The notes: a model not told the origin generated them from the letters alone. 15,576 nt of DNA from an uncultured Oscillospiraceae bacterium (GCA_958448395.1 CAUDDP010000052.1:1-15576), one strand, 5' to 3'; positions 1 through 7,627 are shown, counted from the stretch's first letter. Made by a program: numbers and translations.

Positions 1-3
1 ATT

Positions 4-32
4 TTGAAAACGTCCCAGTGGGACATTTTCAA
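4..32. other. Near-perfect dyad at left edge
   Basis: Seen directly: TTGAAAA (4-10) pairs with TTTTCAA (26-32), and GTCCCA (12-17) pairs with TGGGAC (19-24) around a single central base. Only one position (11 against 25) is mismatched. As RNA it would form a tight 13-pair hairpin. It could be a terminator stem of a gene to the left or an operator. The window begins here, so the context cannot be judged, and no clear T-tract follows. Confidence 0.4.
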
Positions 33-246
33 CGAAATTTTCCGCAGAGCCTGTTATCCATGTGGGAAAATACAAAAATGGATTTTTGTGTTGTATGCCA
101 CAGGCGGATTTTTGCCAAGTTTGTACAGCTTAGAAAGACAACACGAAAATAGGAGAAGGCAGGATGAAATTATAGGAATAATTTGCAAGGAACAGAAGTG
201 AAGTGAAATTTATTTTGTGGAAAACAGAAGTTTAAACTTAAAATGA
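33..246. other. Intergenic leader, no supported gene
   Basis: I see no convincing gene here. The one open frame reaching 201 has a TTG start inside the left-edge dyad, no ribosome binding site and no recognisable protein. A small AT-rich hairpin, ACAAAAAT (72-79) with ATTTTTGT (82-89), lies in it. The stretch probably combines the 3' flank of an upstream gene with the upstream region of the dockerin gene. Confidence 0.4.
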
Positions 247-275
247 TTGACAAATTTCTTGAAAATTAGTATAAT
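247..275 (+). promoter_or_regulatory. Consensus sigma-A promoter
   Basis: TTGACA at 247-252 and TATAAT at 270-275 are separated by exactly 17 bases, a full match to the housekeeping sigma-A consensus. The expected transcription start is near 282, giving a leader of about 50 bases before the dockerin gene at 335. A perfect promoter suggests strong, probably constitutive, transcription unless a repressor acts. Confidence 0.85.
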
Positions 276-334
276 AAGTAATATAAAAGCGAATTTTTTT
301 CAGAGAACTTAAAAATAGAAAAAGAGTGAATAAT

Positions 335-2389
335 ATGAAGAAAAAAGAAACAAATTTATGTAAGAGAGCGATTTCTTTTTTTGTCACAGGTTTGTTGACA
401 ATCGCTTGCTTACCAACGGGATTCTCTGTTTTTTCTGCTGCATGGGATGGAAAGGTGGATACCAGCTGGTATCATGCAGGAGAAACGGAACTTTCTATTT
501 CCAATCCAGAAGAGCTAGCAGGGTTGGCAAAGCTGGTAAATGGTGGGATTAACTTTGAGGGCGTGACCATTACGCTGCAAGCGGACTTGCAGATGAATCA
601 GTTGACCAACTGGGAAAAATGGGAGACAAGTGAGGTCATACCAGCAAACAGCTGGACGCCGATTGGGATTTTTGATGAATCTATTTTTCATGGGACATTT
701 GACGGAAATGATCATACGATTTCTGGCTTGTATGCAGAGTCTGAAGGGAAAAAAGGTCTGTTTACTGCCATTGCTTCTGATGCAACCGTTAAAAATCTGA
801 ACCTGGACAAGAGCTATCTGGGTAGTGTGGATGACTATGCAGGTGGCATCTGTGCCTATAACTATCGGGGTACTATTCAGAATTGCCATAATAATGCGAT
901 TATTTCCTCTTGGTATTATACTGCTGGTGGCATTTGCGGTGCAAATTATTTTGGTGTGGTTTCTTCATGCAGCAATGAGGCCTTTATTTCTGCTACAGTG
1001 GATGCAGGCGGGATTGCAGGCGTTAATTTCTGTGCAACTATTACAGAAAGCTGCAACACCGGAAAAGTTTCTGCGAAGAAATACGGTGGCGGTATCGCTG
1101 GCGAGGAGAGCAGCGGGGAGATCCAGAACTGTTATAATACTGGCAGCGTGAAAGGCGGACAGGCAGCCGCTGGTATTGTTGGGAAGTATAATGATGGTTC
1201 CTTTGACAACTGCTATAATGTTGGCAGCATTACTGGTACCAATACGGTTGGTGGAATTGTTGGGGCAGCAGCGGCACATTGTGATAACTGTTACTATCTT
1301 TCTGGTGTCGTTGAGAATGCATTGGACAGTGACAGTTGCACAGTTATGAAAAAAGCAGATATGCAGAAGGCAGCATTTGCAGAACAGCTTGGGGATGCTT
1401 ATAGCGGTGCAAATGGCAGCTATCCGCTTTTGGAATGGGAACAGAATATTCCTGTTTTCACTCAAACTACGACATTGCCAACATCGGTTACTACTGCAAC
1501 CACAACCAGTACAACTGTAACCAAAACAGAAACCACACCCATGGATGGCATACAGGTGGCAACAGTCAATAATATACGGGAAATTCATCAGATTGGTGGT
1601 ACATTACAGCTATTTTTGCTGGGAACAACAGAAAAACCACTTTGGGTGTCTACCGATGATACCATTGCCACGGTGGATGAGACAGGACTGGTGACAGCTG
1701 TTTCTGAGGGCAGTGTCATGATCGGTGCAACCGTGAACAGTAAATTTTATAAGCTGGTCATTACTGTGGATGTTTTGGAAACTGTAACTACTACAGTAAC
1801 TACGACTACTGCGATAACTACAACTACTACAGCAACTACAACACAGAACGTGACTACAACAACGGCAGTAACAACTTCTGCGACTGTGCCAACAGGAACC
1901 ACTACCGCTACGAGTACATCGGCTGCATCGACTACGACCACTGTCCCTACGACAACAGTAACGGTAACAATAACGTCGATAGAACCCACTGGAACGCATG
2001 CCGCTTATGAGAAGGGGGACGTGGATGGAAATTGTATGGTGAATGTAGAGGATGCTGTGGCAGTGTTGACGTATTATGCAAAGCGTTCTGCCGGTATGAA
2101 TCCTATTTTTTCCGAATCGCCGATGCAGCATGCAAAGGCAATGATTGCATCTGATATTGATGAAGACAGTGTGATTTCTGTAGAAGATGCCGTTGCCATT
2201 TTGACATATTATGCAAGGCAATCTGCGGGATTAAATCCGGATTGGTCGGAAATCGGGAACCCGGCTCCGCAGTTGGGTGCAGTGGAGGAAGCGTTGCCGG
2301 AAGAGGACATGGCAGAGGAAACAGAAACCTTGCCGGAGGAGCAGGCGGATTTGTCGCCAACGGAAGCGGTAACAGATCCGATTATATGA
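335..2389 (+). CDS. Secreted GLUG-repeat, Big_2 and dockerin protein
   Basis: The product is 684 aa from the ATG at 335. A GTG at 326 would add three residues, but the AAAGAG ribosome binding site lies at 320-325, which favours 335. A basic start (KKKETNLCKR), a hydrophobic core and a likely cleavage near SVFSA form a signal peptide. Residues about 169-320 hold repeated GGIxG...G.IxNCYNTG units typical of the GLUG motif. A threonine-rich linker follows (about 376-402), then a bacterial Ig-like Big_2 domain (about 406-480), a second Thr-rich linker (about 482-552) and a type I dockerin pair with calcium-loop aspartates starting at 562 and 607. An acidic tail of about 40 residues ends the protein. 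No catalytic domain is visible, so an adhesive or structural role on a cohesin scaffold is inferred. The Thr linkers may be glycosylated. It is transcribed alone from the promoter at 247. Confidence 0.85.
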   Translation: MKKKETNLCKRAISFFVTGLLTIACLPTGFSVFSAAWDGKVDTSWYHAGETELSISNPEELAGLAKLVNGGINFEGVTITLQADLQMNQLTNWEKWETSEVIPANSWTPIGIFDESIFHGTFDGNDHTISGLYAESEGKKGLFTAIASDATVKNLNLDKSYLGSVDDYAGGICAYNYRGTIQNCHNNAIISSWYYTAGGICGANYFGVVSSCSNEAFISATVDAGGIAGVNFCATITESCNTGKVSAKKYGGGIAGEESSGEIQNCYNTGSVKGGQAAAGIVGKYNDGSFDNCYNVGSITGTNTVGGIVGAAAAHCDNCYYLSGVVENALDSDSCTVMKKADMQKAAFAEQLGDAYSGANGSYPLLEWEQNIPVFTQTTTLPTSVTTATTTSTTVTKTETTPMDGIQVATVNNIREIHQIGGTLQLFLLGTTEKPLWVSTDDTIATVDETGLVTAVSEGSVMIGATVNSKFYKLVITVDVLETVTTTVTTTTAITTTTTATTTQNVTTTTAVTTSATVPTGTTTATSTSAASTTTTVPTTTVTVTITSIEPTGTHAAYEKGDVDGNCMVNVEDAVAVLTYYAKRSAGMNPIFSESPMQHAKAMIASDIDEDSVISVEDAVAILTYYARQSAGLNPDWSEIGNPAPQLGAVEEALPEEDMAEETETLPEEQADLSPTEAVTDPII

Positions 2390-2419
2390 TATTGACGGAT
2401 ATCATGAAATAATATTAAC

Positions 2420-2786
2420 ATGAGTTCGACGAGAGCGTTTTATCTGCCGAATGGCAACTGCGGTCAAGCTGGCTCAGCTTGGCGGAGGGGGATGCAAGGG
2501 GGACAAGCTGTCCCCCTTGCAGAGGAAACGAGTTGGATCAGATAACGGATTGAGAAATAAGCCACCGCTGTCCGCCCTCTAAAATAACAAAACGATATAG
2601 AATGTAGAAATTTAGAGTGATTTGGCTGCAAATTTAGATACGGAAACAGGGCGGACAGCGGACACAGGCAGAGAGCGAAGCGATTCTGCCGGCACAGTTT
2701 GTGATTGGCAGCGGTAGAATGCATTCTCGTCGAACTTACAGTATAACAGATTTTAGAAGATTTTTCTATTTTTCGTCGAACTCACG
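2420..2786. mobile_element. MITE-like element with inverted ends and target repeat
   Basis: The terminal inverted repeats are TGAGTTCGACGA (2421-2432) and its exact complement TCGTCGAACTCA (2773-2784). A 10-base direct repeat, TAATATTAAC, flanks the element (2410-2419 and 2787-2796), as expected for a target-site duplication. The exact edges are uncertain by about two bases. The interior has no credible gene but many hairpins: TGCC/GGCA (2445-2456), AAGCTG/CAGCTT (2466-2480), a perfect 12-bp stem at 2494-2505 with 2509-2520, and a 14-bp stem pairing 2565-2578 with 2648-2661. A second right-hand end lies inside at 2727-2738. The first 72 bases recur at 15505-15576. It separates the dockerin gene from its probable terminator. 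I do not recognise a named family. Confidence 0.75.
2494..2520. repeat. Perfect 12-bp hairpin inside the MITE-like element
   Basis: GCAAGGGGGACA (2494-2505) is exactly complementary to TGTCCCCCTTGC (2509-2520) with a 3-base loop. It is the most stable local fold in the element. It lacks a following T-tract on either strand, so it is not a standard intrinsic terminator. Confidence 0.7.
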
Positions 2787-2798
2787 TAATATTAACGT

Positions 2799-2830
2799 AA
2801 AAACAGCCTCTGAAACAGGGGCTGTTTTTG
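2799..2830. terminator. Bidirectional intrinsic terminator
   Basis: AAAAACAGCCTC pairs with GGGGCTGTTTTT across a 7-base loop, with one G-T wobble, ending in a T run. It most simply serves the dockerin gene that stops at 2389. The MITE-like element now lies between them. It also sits about 100 bases upstream of the calcium ATPase start, so the ATPase probably has its own promoter. Confidence 0.75.
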
Positions 2831-2928
2831 TTATCCTTTTCCTCCGCATAGAAGGATGAGACATAAACAGTGCCCTTGTCTGCATATGCTTGTATCAAAT
2901 GCAACAAGATGTGCAGGAGGGAAATGCG
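2831..2928 (+). other. Leader of the calcium ATPase gene
   Basis: This stretch contains a small hairpin formed by ATCCTT and AAGGAT around 2833-2856. A strong ribosome binding site, AGGAGGG, lies at 2915-2921, seven bases before the ATG at 2929. I found no promoter with good matches to both sigma-A boxes. Transcription could start here from a weak promoter or come partly from readthrough. Confidence 0.35.
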
Positions 2929-5481
2929 ATGCAAGGTTTGACCGAACAAGAGGCAAAAAGCCGCTTGCGGCAGGATGGTGAAAATGTACTGGCAGAGGCA
3001 CAAAAGCCAAAGCCTGTTCGTATCTTTTTAGGGCAGTTTCGAGACGTTATGGTGATGATTTTACTGGCAGCCACAGCAGTTTCCATTCTGTTGGGGGAAT
3101 TGACGGACGCCATTACCATTATCTTAATTGTTCTGCTCAATGCGATTCTTGGATTTCTACAGGAATATCGAACAGAAAAGACACTGGAAACACTGCGGCA
3201 AATGACTGCCCCGACTGCTGCTGTTTGCCGGGATGGAAAATGGCAGACGATTTCCGCAGCAGAATTGGTGCGGGGGGATTTGATTCGTTTGGAAGCTGGT
3301 GATCGTGTGCCAGCGGATGCAGCTCTGCTGACAGCAAGCGGGGTTGCTGCGAATGAATCTGTTTTAACCGGAGAATCTGCTGCGGTTTCCAAGACCGCTG
3401 GTGCCCCTGAGGACACCAGCAACGACCTGCATAAGAAAAATATTGTCTATGCCGGAACAGCAATCCTGCGAGGAACCGCCACGGCTTGTGTCATTGCCAC
3501 CGGGATCCGTACACAGATGGGGCAGATTTCTGACTTGCTGCATGGCATTGAAACACCACAGACGCCATTGCAAAAGCGACTTGCCGGATTGGGCAAAGTG
3601 GTTGCACTGCTTTGTATTGCAGTCTGTATTCTGGTTTTTGCGGCAGGCGTATTGCGTGGCGAGCCGTTTTTTGATATGCTCATGACAGGGATTACCATTG
3701 CCATTGCTGCCATACCGGAGGGCTTGCCAGCAACGGTGACCATTGCATTGGCACTTGCTGTCAGCCGAATGATGAAGCATCAGGCTCTTGTGAATCGTCT
3801 GCACAGCGTGGAGACACTTGGCTGTGCAGGGGTATTGTGTGCAGATAAAACGGGAACGATTACGGAAAATCATATGACCGTAACAGATATTATCACAAGT
3901 GACGCCCATTTTTCCATTGACAATAGCATTCGGCTGCATGGAACAGCAGTGCGGGCGGAGAGTAGTCCGGCATTAAAGTGCCTGTTGGAATGTTGTGTGC
4001 TTTGCACTACCGCAGAACATACTGCTGGGCATGACCCGGTTGGAGACCCAACAGAAACCGCACTGCTGTTGGCAGCAGAAAAGGGCGGTCTCACACGGGA
4101 ACGCTGTAAGCAACGCTATCCGCTGCATAAGATTGTACCATTTGACAGCGAAACGAAGAAGATGTGTGTCACCGTTGCCCATGACAGTGGGGAACGGCAG
4201 TACATCAAGGGGGCTGCTGACCGCATTCTGCCGGATTGTACGCAGCTATTACATGGCACAACGGTGATTCCTCTGACGGAATCGTTCCGCAGGGAGGTGA
4301 CAGAGGCCGTCAATACGCTGTCGGAACGAGCACTGCGGGTGTTAGCGTTTGCATATCGAGACGAAGAGGGAGAACTGGTGTTCCTTGGTCTAAGCGGTAT
4401 GTTAGATCCACCGAGGGAGTCTGCAAAACAAGCGATTCATACTTGTGAGCTGGCGAAAATTCAAACCGTCATGATCACTGGCGACCATAAAAAGACTGCC
4501 CTTGCGATTGCAGAACAGGCAGGTTTGCTGCACGGCAAAAAAGCGATGACAGGAAAAGAACTGGATGCCCTAAGCGATGCCCAGCTTGCTGCCTGCATTC
4601 AGGAGTATGCGGTATTTGCAAGAGTCAATCCAGCACATAAGCTGCGGCTGGTGCGTGCGTATCAGAAGAGTGGAGCGATTGTCGCTATGACAGGGGATGG
4701 TGTCAACGATGCACCGGCACTAAAAGAGGCAGATGTTGGCGTTGCAATGGGGAAATCCGGTACAGAGGTTGCAAAACAGGCGGCAGATGTGGTTTTACTG
4801 GATGATAACCTTTCCACATTGGTCTATGCGGTGGAACAGGGACGCTGCATTTATGCAAATATCCGGAAATTTGTTCGTTATCTGCTCTCCTGCAATATTG
4901 GGGAAGTGATTACCATGTTGTTGGGGATTCTCATGGGAATGCCAGTGATTCTGCTGCCGACGCAGCTGCTGTTGGTAAATCTGGTGACGGATGGTTTGCC
5001 GGCGATTGCATTGGGGATGGAGCCGCCAGAATCAGATGTGATGCGGCAGCCGCCACGGAAGCCGGAAGAACCTTTCTTTTCTGGTGGACTGTTGCAGCGG
5101 ATTGTGTTTCGAGGGTTACTGATTGGTGTTTGTACACTGGGGGCATTTTCAACGGCTCTGCGGCTGGGCGGCACGCTGGAGATGGCACGAACCACAGCAC
5201 TCTGTACCTTGATTCTATCACAGCTAATTCATGTATTTGAATGCAAGTCGGAGGCAAAGCCATTGTTTTCTATTCCCATTTGGAATAACTGGAAGCTGTT
5301 GGCTGCGGTATTGGTTTCGGCTGGTGTTTTGTTGGCAGCGGTGCAGAGTCCAGCATTACAGATGATTTTTACTACCGTGCCACTGTCGCTGCCGCTTTGG
5401 CTGACCGTGATGGGATTTTCATTTGCCATCCCGATTTTTTCCGCAGTGTTGTTTCAAATGACTGCCCGTAGACAGGGATAA
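2929..5481 (+). CDS. Calcium-translocating P-type ATPase, PMCA-type
   Basis: The product is 850 aa, a usual length for bacterial P2-type calcium pumps. It would export Ca2+ across the cell membrane using ATP. The ATG at 2929 is chosen for its AGGAGGG site; the frame is open upstream to 2890 but without a better start. In order: an N-terminal cation ATPase domain, TGES of the actuator domain (147-150), IPEGLPA in M4 with Glu264, the phosphorylation motif DKTGT with Asp306, the nucleotide-binding domain, TGDGVND (588-594), NIGEV in M5 (Asn656, Glu659), and NLVTD in M6 (Asn684, Thr687, Asp688). These match the SERCA ligands E309, N768, E771, N796, T799 and D800. The M8 position matching SERCA Glu908 appears to be Gln765, as in plasma-membrane pumps. 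One or two Ca2+ per cycle are both possible. The gene converges on the next one across a shared terminator. Confidence 0.93.
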   Translation: MQGLTEQEAKSRLRQDGENVLAEAQKPKPVRIFLGQFRDVMVMILLAATAVSILLGELTDAITIILIVLLNAILGFLQEYRTEKTLETLRQMTAPTAAVCRDGKWQTISAAELVRGDLIRLEAGDRVPADAALLTASGVAANESVLTGESAAVSKTAGAPEDTSNDLHKKNIVYAGTAILRGTATACVIATGIRTQMGQISDLLHGIETPQTPLQKRLAGLGKVVALLCIAVCILVFAAGVLRGEPFFDMLMTGITIAIAAIPEGLPATVTIALALAVSRMMKHQALVNRLHSVETLGCAGVLCADKTGTITENHMTVTDIITSDAHFSIDNSIRLHGTAVRAESSPALKCLLECCVLCTTAEHTAGHDPVGDPTETALLLAAEKGGLTRERCKQRYPLHKIVPFDSETKKMCVTVAHDSGERQYIKGAADRILPDCTQLLHGTTVIPLTESFRREVTEAVNTLSERALRVLAFAYRDEEGELVFLGLSGMLDPPRESAKQAIHTCELAKIQTVMITGDHKKTALAIAEQAGLLHGKKAMTGKELDALSDAQLAACIQEYAVFARVNPAHKLRLVRAYQKSGAIVAMTGDGVNDAPALKEADVGVAMGKSGTEVAKQAADVVLLDDNLSTLVYAVEQGRCIYANIRKFVRYLLSCNIGEVITMLLGILMGMPVILLPTQLLLVNLVTDGLPAIALGMEPPESDVMRQPPRKPEEPFFSGGLLQRIVFRGLLIGVCTLGAFSTALRLGGTLEMARTTALCTLILSQLIHVFECKSEAKPLFSIPIWNNWKLLAAVLVSAGVLLAAVQSPALQMIFTTVPLSLPLWLTVMGFSFAIPIFSAVLFQMTARRQG

Positions 5482-5500
5482 CAATTTGATAAGGAATAGA

Positions 5501-5540
5501 AAAAGCGGACAGTCCGAATGGTTCGGCTTGTCCGCTTTTG
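5501..5540. terminator. Bidirectional terminator between convergent genes
   Basis: AAAAGCGGACA (5501-5511) pairs perfectly with TGTCCGCTTTT (5529-5539), and an inner stem CCGAA/TTCGG (5514-5518 with 5522-5526) sits inside. A-rich and T-rich arms give a U-tract on both strands. It serves the calcium ATPase (stop 5481) and the leucine-rich-repeat gene (stop 5557). Confidence 0.88.
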
Positions 5541-5556
5541 TTGCTGGTATTTTGTA

Positions 5557-7413
5557 TTAACCGATAATTTCCGACCATGTCGGCTGAAGACCGGCAGATT
5601 GTCTTGCATAGTAGGTGAGAATGGCAACGGCATCTTCGACACTTATCGTACTGTCACCATCAATATCAGCTGCTGTCAGTTGTGTTTCTGAAAAATCAAC
5701 AGGCAATCCAGCAGACTTTTGAGCATAGATGGTTAGTGTCAGAACAGCATCTTCTACACTGATAACATTGTCACCTGTCACATCGCCTGTTGATGGAGCA
5801 TCCAGTGCCACGAAAGCGATATTGTATTTTTCAGCATAAGCTTGTGCTGTAGATCCGGTGTAACCATAAATTACTTCTGCAGAAATAGTAAATTGTTCAT
5901 CTGGGATTATCATATCTGGATTTAAAATCGTAACAGCATTTCCTGAGGTGCGTAGTGCATTTGTTCCAATTTCTGAAACAGTTTCTGGTAAAATAAGATT
6001 TTCCAAGTGCCAGCAAGTATAAAATGCAGAATATCCAATGGTTTTTAAGTCGTTTGGTAATGTAATAGCTTCTAAATTCTGACAATTATTAAATACGGAA
6101 CTCCCAATATACTGTAAACTATCTGGCAGATAAACGGATGTAAGTTTATGATATATACTCATTGTTTCAGAGAAAACGCCATTTGCAATGCCAATCGTTC
6201 CTTCTTTAATCATGACTTCTGTCAAATTGGAATCTGCATCAATGACCCAACGATCTGCATAGCGAACTGGCTCAGTCGAATTGGACAATGCCGTATCCGA
6301 AAAAGTATCCGCAGCCACACTGGAAACGCTGTCAGCTATGATGATATTTTGCAAACTGGTGCAGCCGGAAAAGAGTTCGCTTGGAAGTGCAGTTACACCG
6401 TTTGGAATTGTGACATTGTCCAATTTCGGGCAATTCATAAATGCCTGTTTCCCAATGGATTCCAAGCCATCTGGCAGCTGTACCGATTGCAAATAGTCAC
6501 AGTCAGAAAATGCATTTTCTCCAATTTGCTTTGTACCATTGGCGAATGTTACAGTTTGAAGCTGTTTACAAGATTGAAAGGCATGGTTTCCAATGGATTG
6601 GATACCGCCTTGTGCGGTGACATGTGCAATGTCTGTGTCGTAGAATGCACTTTCTCCGATAGACACCACCTGTTCTGGGAGGGTAATATCAGAAATTAAG
6701 TTACTGTTTGCAAACACCTTGTTACCAATGTATTGTAAGCTGTCAGGTAGCGTAATGCTTGTCAGGTTAGAAGATGCCAATATGCTGTCTGCTAAACCAA
6801 CGGTACCTTCTGCAATGGCGAGTTCCCGTTCTTCTGTTGGGAGAGAACTTTTTGCCTGCACTGCCCAATTTCCTATATATTGTATAGGATTTTCTGCTTG
6901 TGCTTCGACAATTGCGGTATCATTAAAAGCATTGGATCCGATTTCTGTAATGGTATCAGGTAGAGAAACCGCTGTTAATGCAGAACAGTTACGAAATGCC
7001 CCGTTTGGAATGACTGTTATACTGTCTGGAATTGTGACACTTTGCAAGTCATAGCAGTATTGAAAACAGCTAATGCCCAGTTCTGTTACTGTATCTGGAA
7101 TGACAATTTCCTGCAAGGATTTACAGCTTGCAAATGCACCGTCCGCAATTTTTACCACTTTTACGGATACGCCACTGATTTCTGTCGGGAATGAAAATGT
7201 GGTAGCCGTTGTGTCTGTAAATTTGTCAATGGAAATGGAAGTCACGCCATTTTCGTCGATACCCAAATCGCTGTATGTGAGGGAAAGTGCTTCTAATGTA
7301 TGAGAGGCAGAAAGTACACCATTTTCCTCTTCTGCTGCAATTGCAGAACCCCAGCAGTTTGTAACTGTGATACCAGCAGCTAACAGGGCAGCCATTATTT
7401 TTTTGTGCTTCAT
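5557..7413 (-). CDS. Secreted BspA-type leucine-rich-repeat dockerin protein
   Basis: The product is 618 aa. The ATG is set by a GAAAGGA site about nine bases upstream. Residues 1 to about 27 form a signal peptide (MKHKK basic start, hydrophobic core, AIAA before EEENG). Residues about 75-510 are BspA-like LRR_5 repeats of the form 'IGxxAFxxCxxLxxVxIPDxVTxI'. They close with a 'IYGYTGSTAQAYAEKYN' cap, common at the end of this repeat class. A type I dockerin pair occupies about 541-618, with calcium-loop Asp at 544 and 583. A module around YxxxWVIxAxSxL...EGTxGIA appears twice, suggesting internal duplication. No enzyme motif is seen, so a binding or adhesion role on a cohesin scaffold or surface is inferred. 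It has its own promoter at 7473-7501 and shares a control region with the divergent XRE gene. Confidence 0.88.
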   Translation of the reverse strand: MKHKKIMAALLAAGITVTNCWGSAIAAEEENGVLSASHTLEALSLTYSDLGIDENGVTSISIDKFTDTTATTFSFPTEISGVSVKVVKIADGAFASCKSLQEIVIPDTVTELGISCFQYCYDLQSVTIPDSITVIPNGAFRNCSALTAVSLPDTITEIGSNAFNDTAIVEAQAENPIQYIGNWAVQAKSSLPTEERELAIAEGTVGLADSILASSNLTSITLPDSLQYIGNKVFANSNLISDITLPEQVVSIGESAFYDTDIAHVTAQGGIQSIGNHAFQSCKQLQTVTFANGTKQIGENAFSDCDYLQSVQLPDGLESIGKQAFMNCPKLDNVTIPNGVTALPSELFSGCTSLQNIIIADSVSSVAADTFSDTALSNSTEPVRYADRWVIDADSNLTEVMIKEGTIGIANGVFSETMSIYHKLTSVYLPDSLQYIGSSVFNNCQNLEAITLPNDLKTIGYSAFYTCWHLENLILPETVSEIGTNALRTSGNAVTILNPDMIIPDEQFTISAEVIYGYTGSTAQAYAEKYNIAFVALDAPSTGDVTGDNVISVEDAVLTLTIYAQKSAGLPVDFSETQLTAADIDGDSTISVEDAVAILTYYARQSAGLQPTWSEIIG

Positions 7414-7472
7414 ATTATATCATCCTTTCTCCATTTCGAATTTAAAATGCTATAACGAAATGGACAACATTT

Positions 7473-7501
7473 ATTATACTATATCAATTTGCAGTTGTCA
7501 A
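7473..7501 (-). promoter_or_regulatory. Consensus sigma-A promoter of the LRR-dockerin gene
   Basis: Read on the minus strand, TTGACA (7501-7496) and TATAAT (7478-7473) are 17 bases apart, a full consensus match. The expected start is near 7466, giving a leader of about 50 bases. This is the same architecture as the promoter of the other dockerin gene at 247-275. Confidence 0.85.
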
Positions 7502-7509
7502 TGATATAC

Positions 7510-7526
7510 TGAAACAATTTGTTTCA
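7510..7526. promoter_or_regulatory. Palindromic operator candidate 1
   Basis: TGAAACAATTTGTTTCA is a palindrome with half-sites TGAAAC and GTTTCA and a 5-base centre. It is followed by AAAT. It lies eight bases upstream of the minus-strand -35 box at 7496-7501. A second copy with a single different base is at 7561-7577. The likely ligand is the adjacent XRE protein, which is inference. Confidence 0.65.
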
Positions 7527-7560
7527 AATTATTTTTTATATTCGTATTTCTATTATTTAA

Positions 7561-7577
7561 TGAAACGATTTGTTTCA
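7561..7577. promoter_or_regulatory. Palindromic operator candidate 2
   Basis: TGAAACGATTTGTTTCA, also followed by AAAT, matches operator 1 at 16 of 17 positions and starts 51 bases after it, close to five helical turns. It ends five bases before the putative -35 box of the plus-strand XRE promoter. Confidence 0.65.
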
Positions 7578-7582
7578 AATGG

Positions 7583-7611
7583 TTTTCATTCTCATCATTG
7601 CCCTTTATAAT
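7583..7611 (+). promoter_or_regulatory. Likely promoter of the XRE regulator gene
   Basis: TATAAT at 7606-7611 is a perfect -10 box. Seventeen bases upstream is TTTTCA (7583-7588), a 4 of 6 match to the -35 consensus, which suits a promoter that needs or tolerates a regulator. The predicted start near 7618 would leave only about 10 bases before the ATG at 7628. Confidence 0.55.
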
Positions 7612-7627
7612 AAAGACGGTGATGCAG

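Noticed and set aside
4..201. 65-aa open frame at the left edge
   Set aside because: TTG start inside a hairpin, no ribosome binding site, no recognisable protein pattern.
1747..1989. Valine-rich 80-aa frame on the minus strand
   Set aside because: It is the antisense of the ACT/ACA-coded threonine linker of the dockerin gene; low complexity gives a long frame by chance.
1610..2221. 203-aa Cys/Ser-rich frame on the minus strand
   Set aside because: Shadow of the same Thr linker and dockerin-coding sequence, with no start signal.
2464..2724. 86-aa minus-strand frame inside the MITE-like element
   Set aside because: No ribosome binding site. The palindromic interior explains the lack of stops, and the peptide does not resemble a transposase.
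2890..2928. Upstream TTG start for the calcium ATPase
   Set aside because: The ATG at 2929 has a full AGGAGGG site at ideal spacing; the extra 13 residues have no such support.
6148..6699. 183-aa plus-strand frame antisense to the LRR gene
   Set aside because: Antisense shadow of a regular repeat array; no promoter or ribosome binding site.
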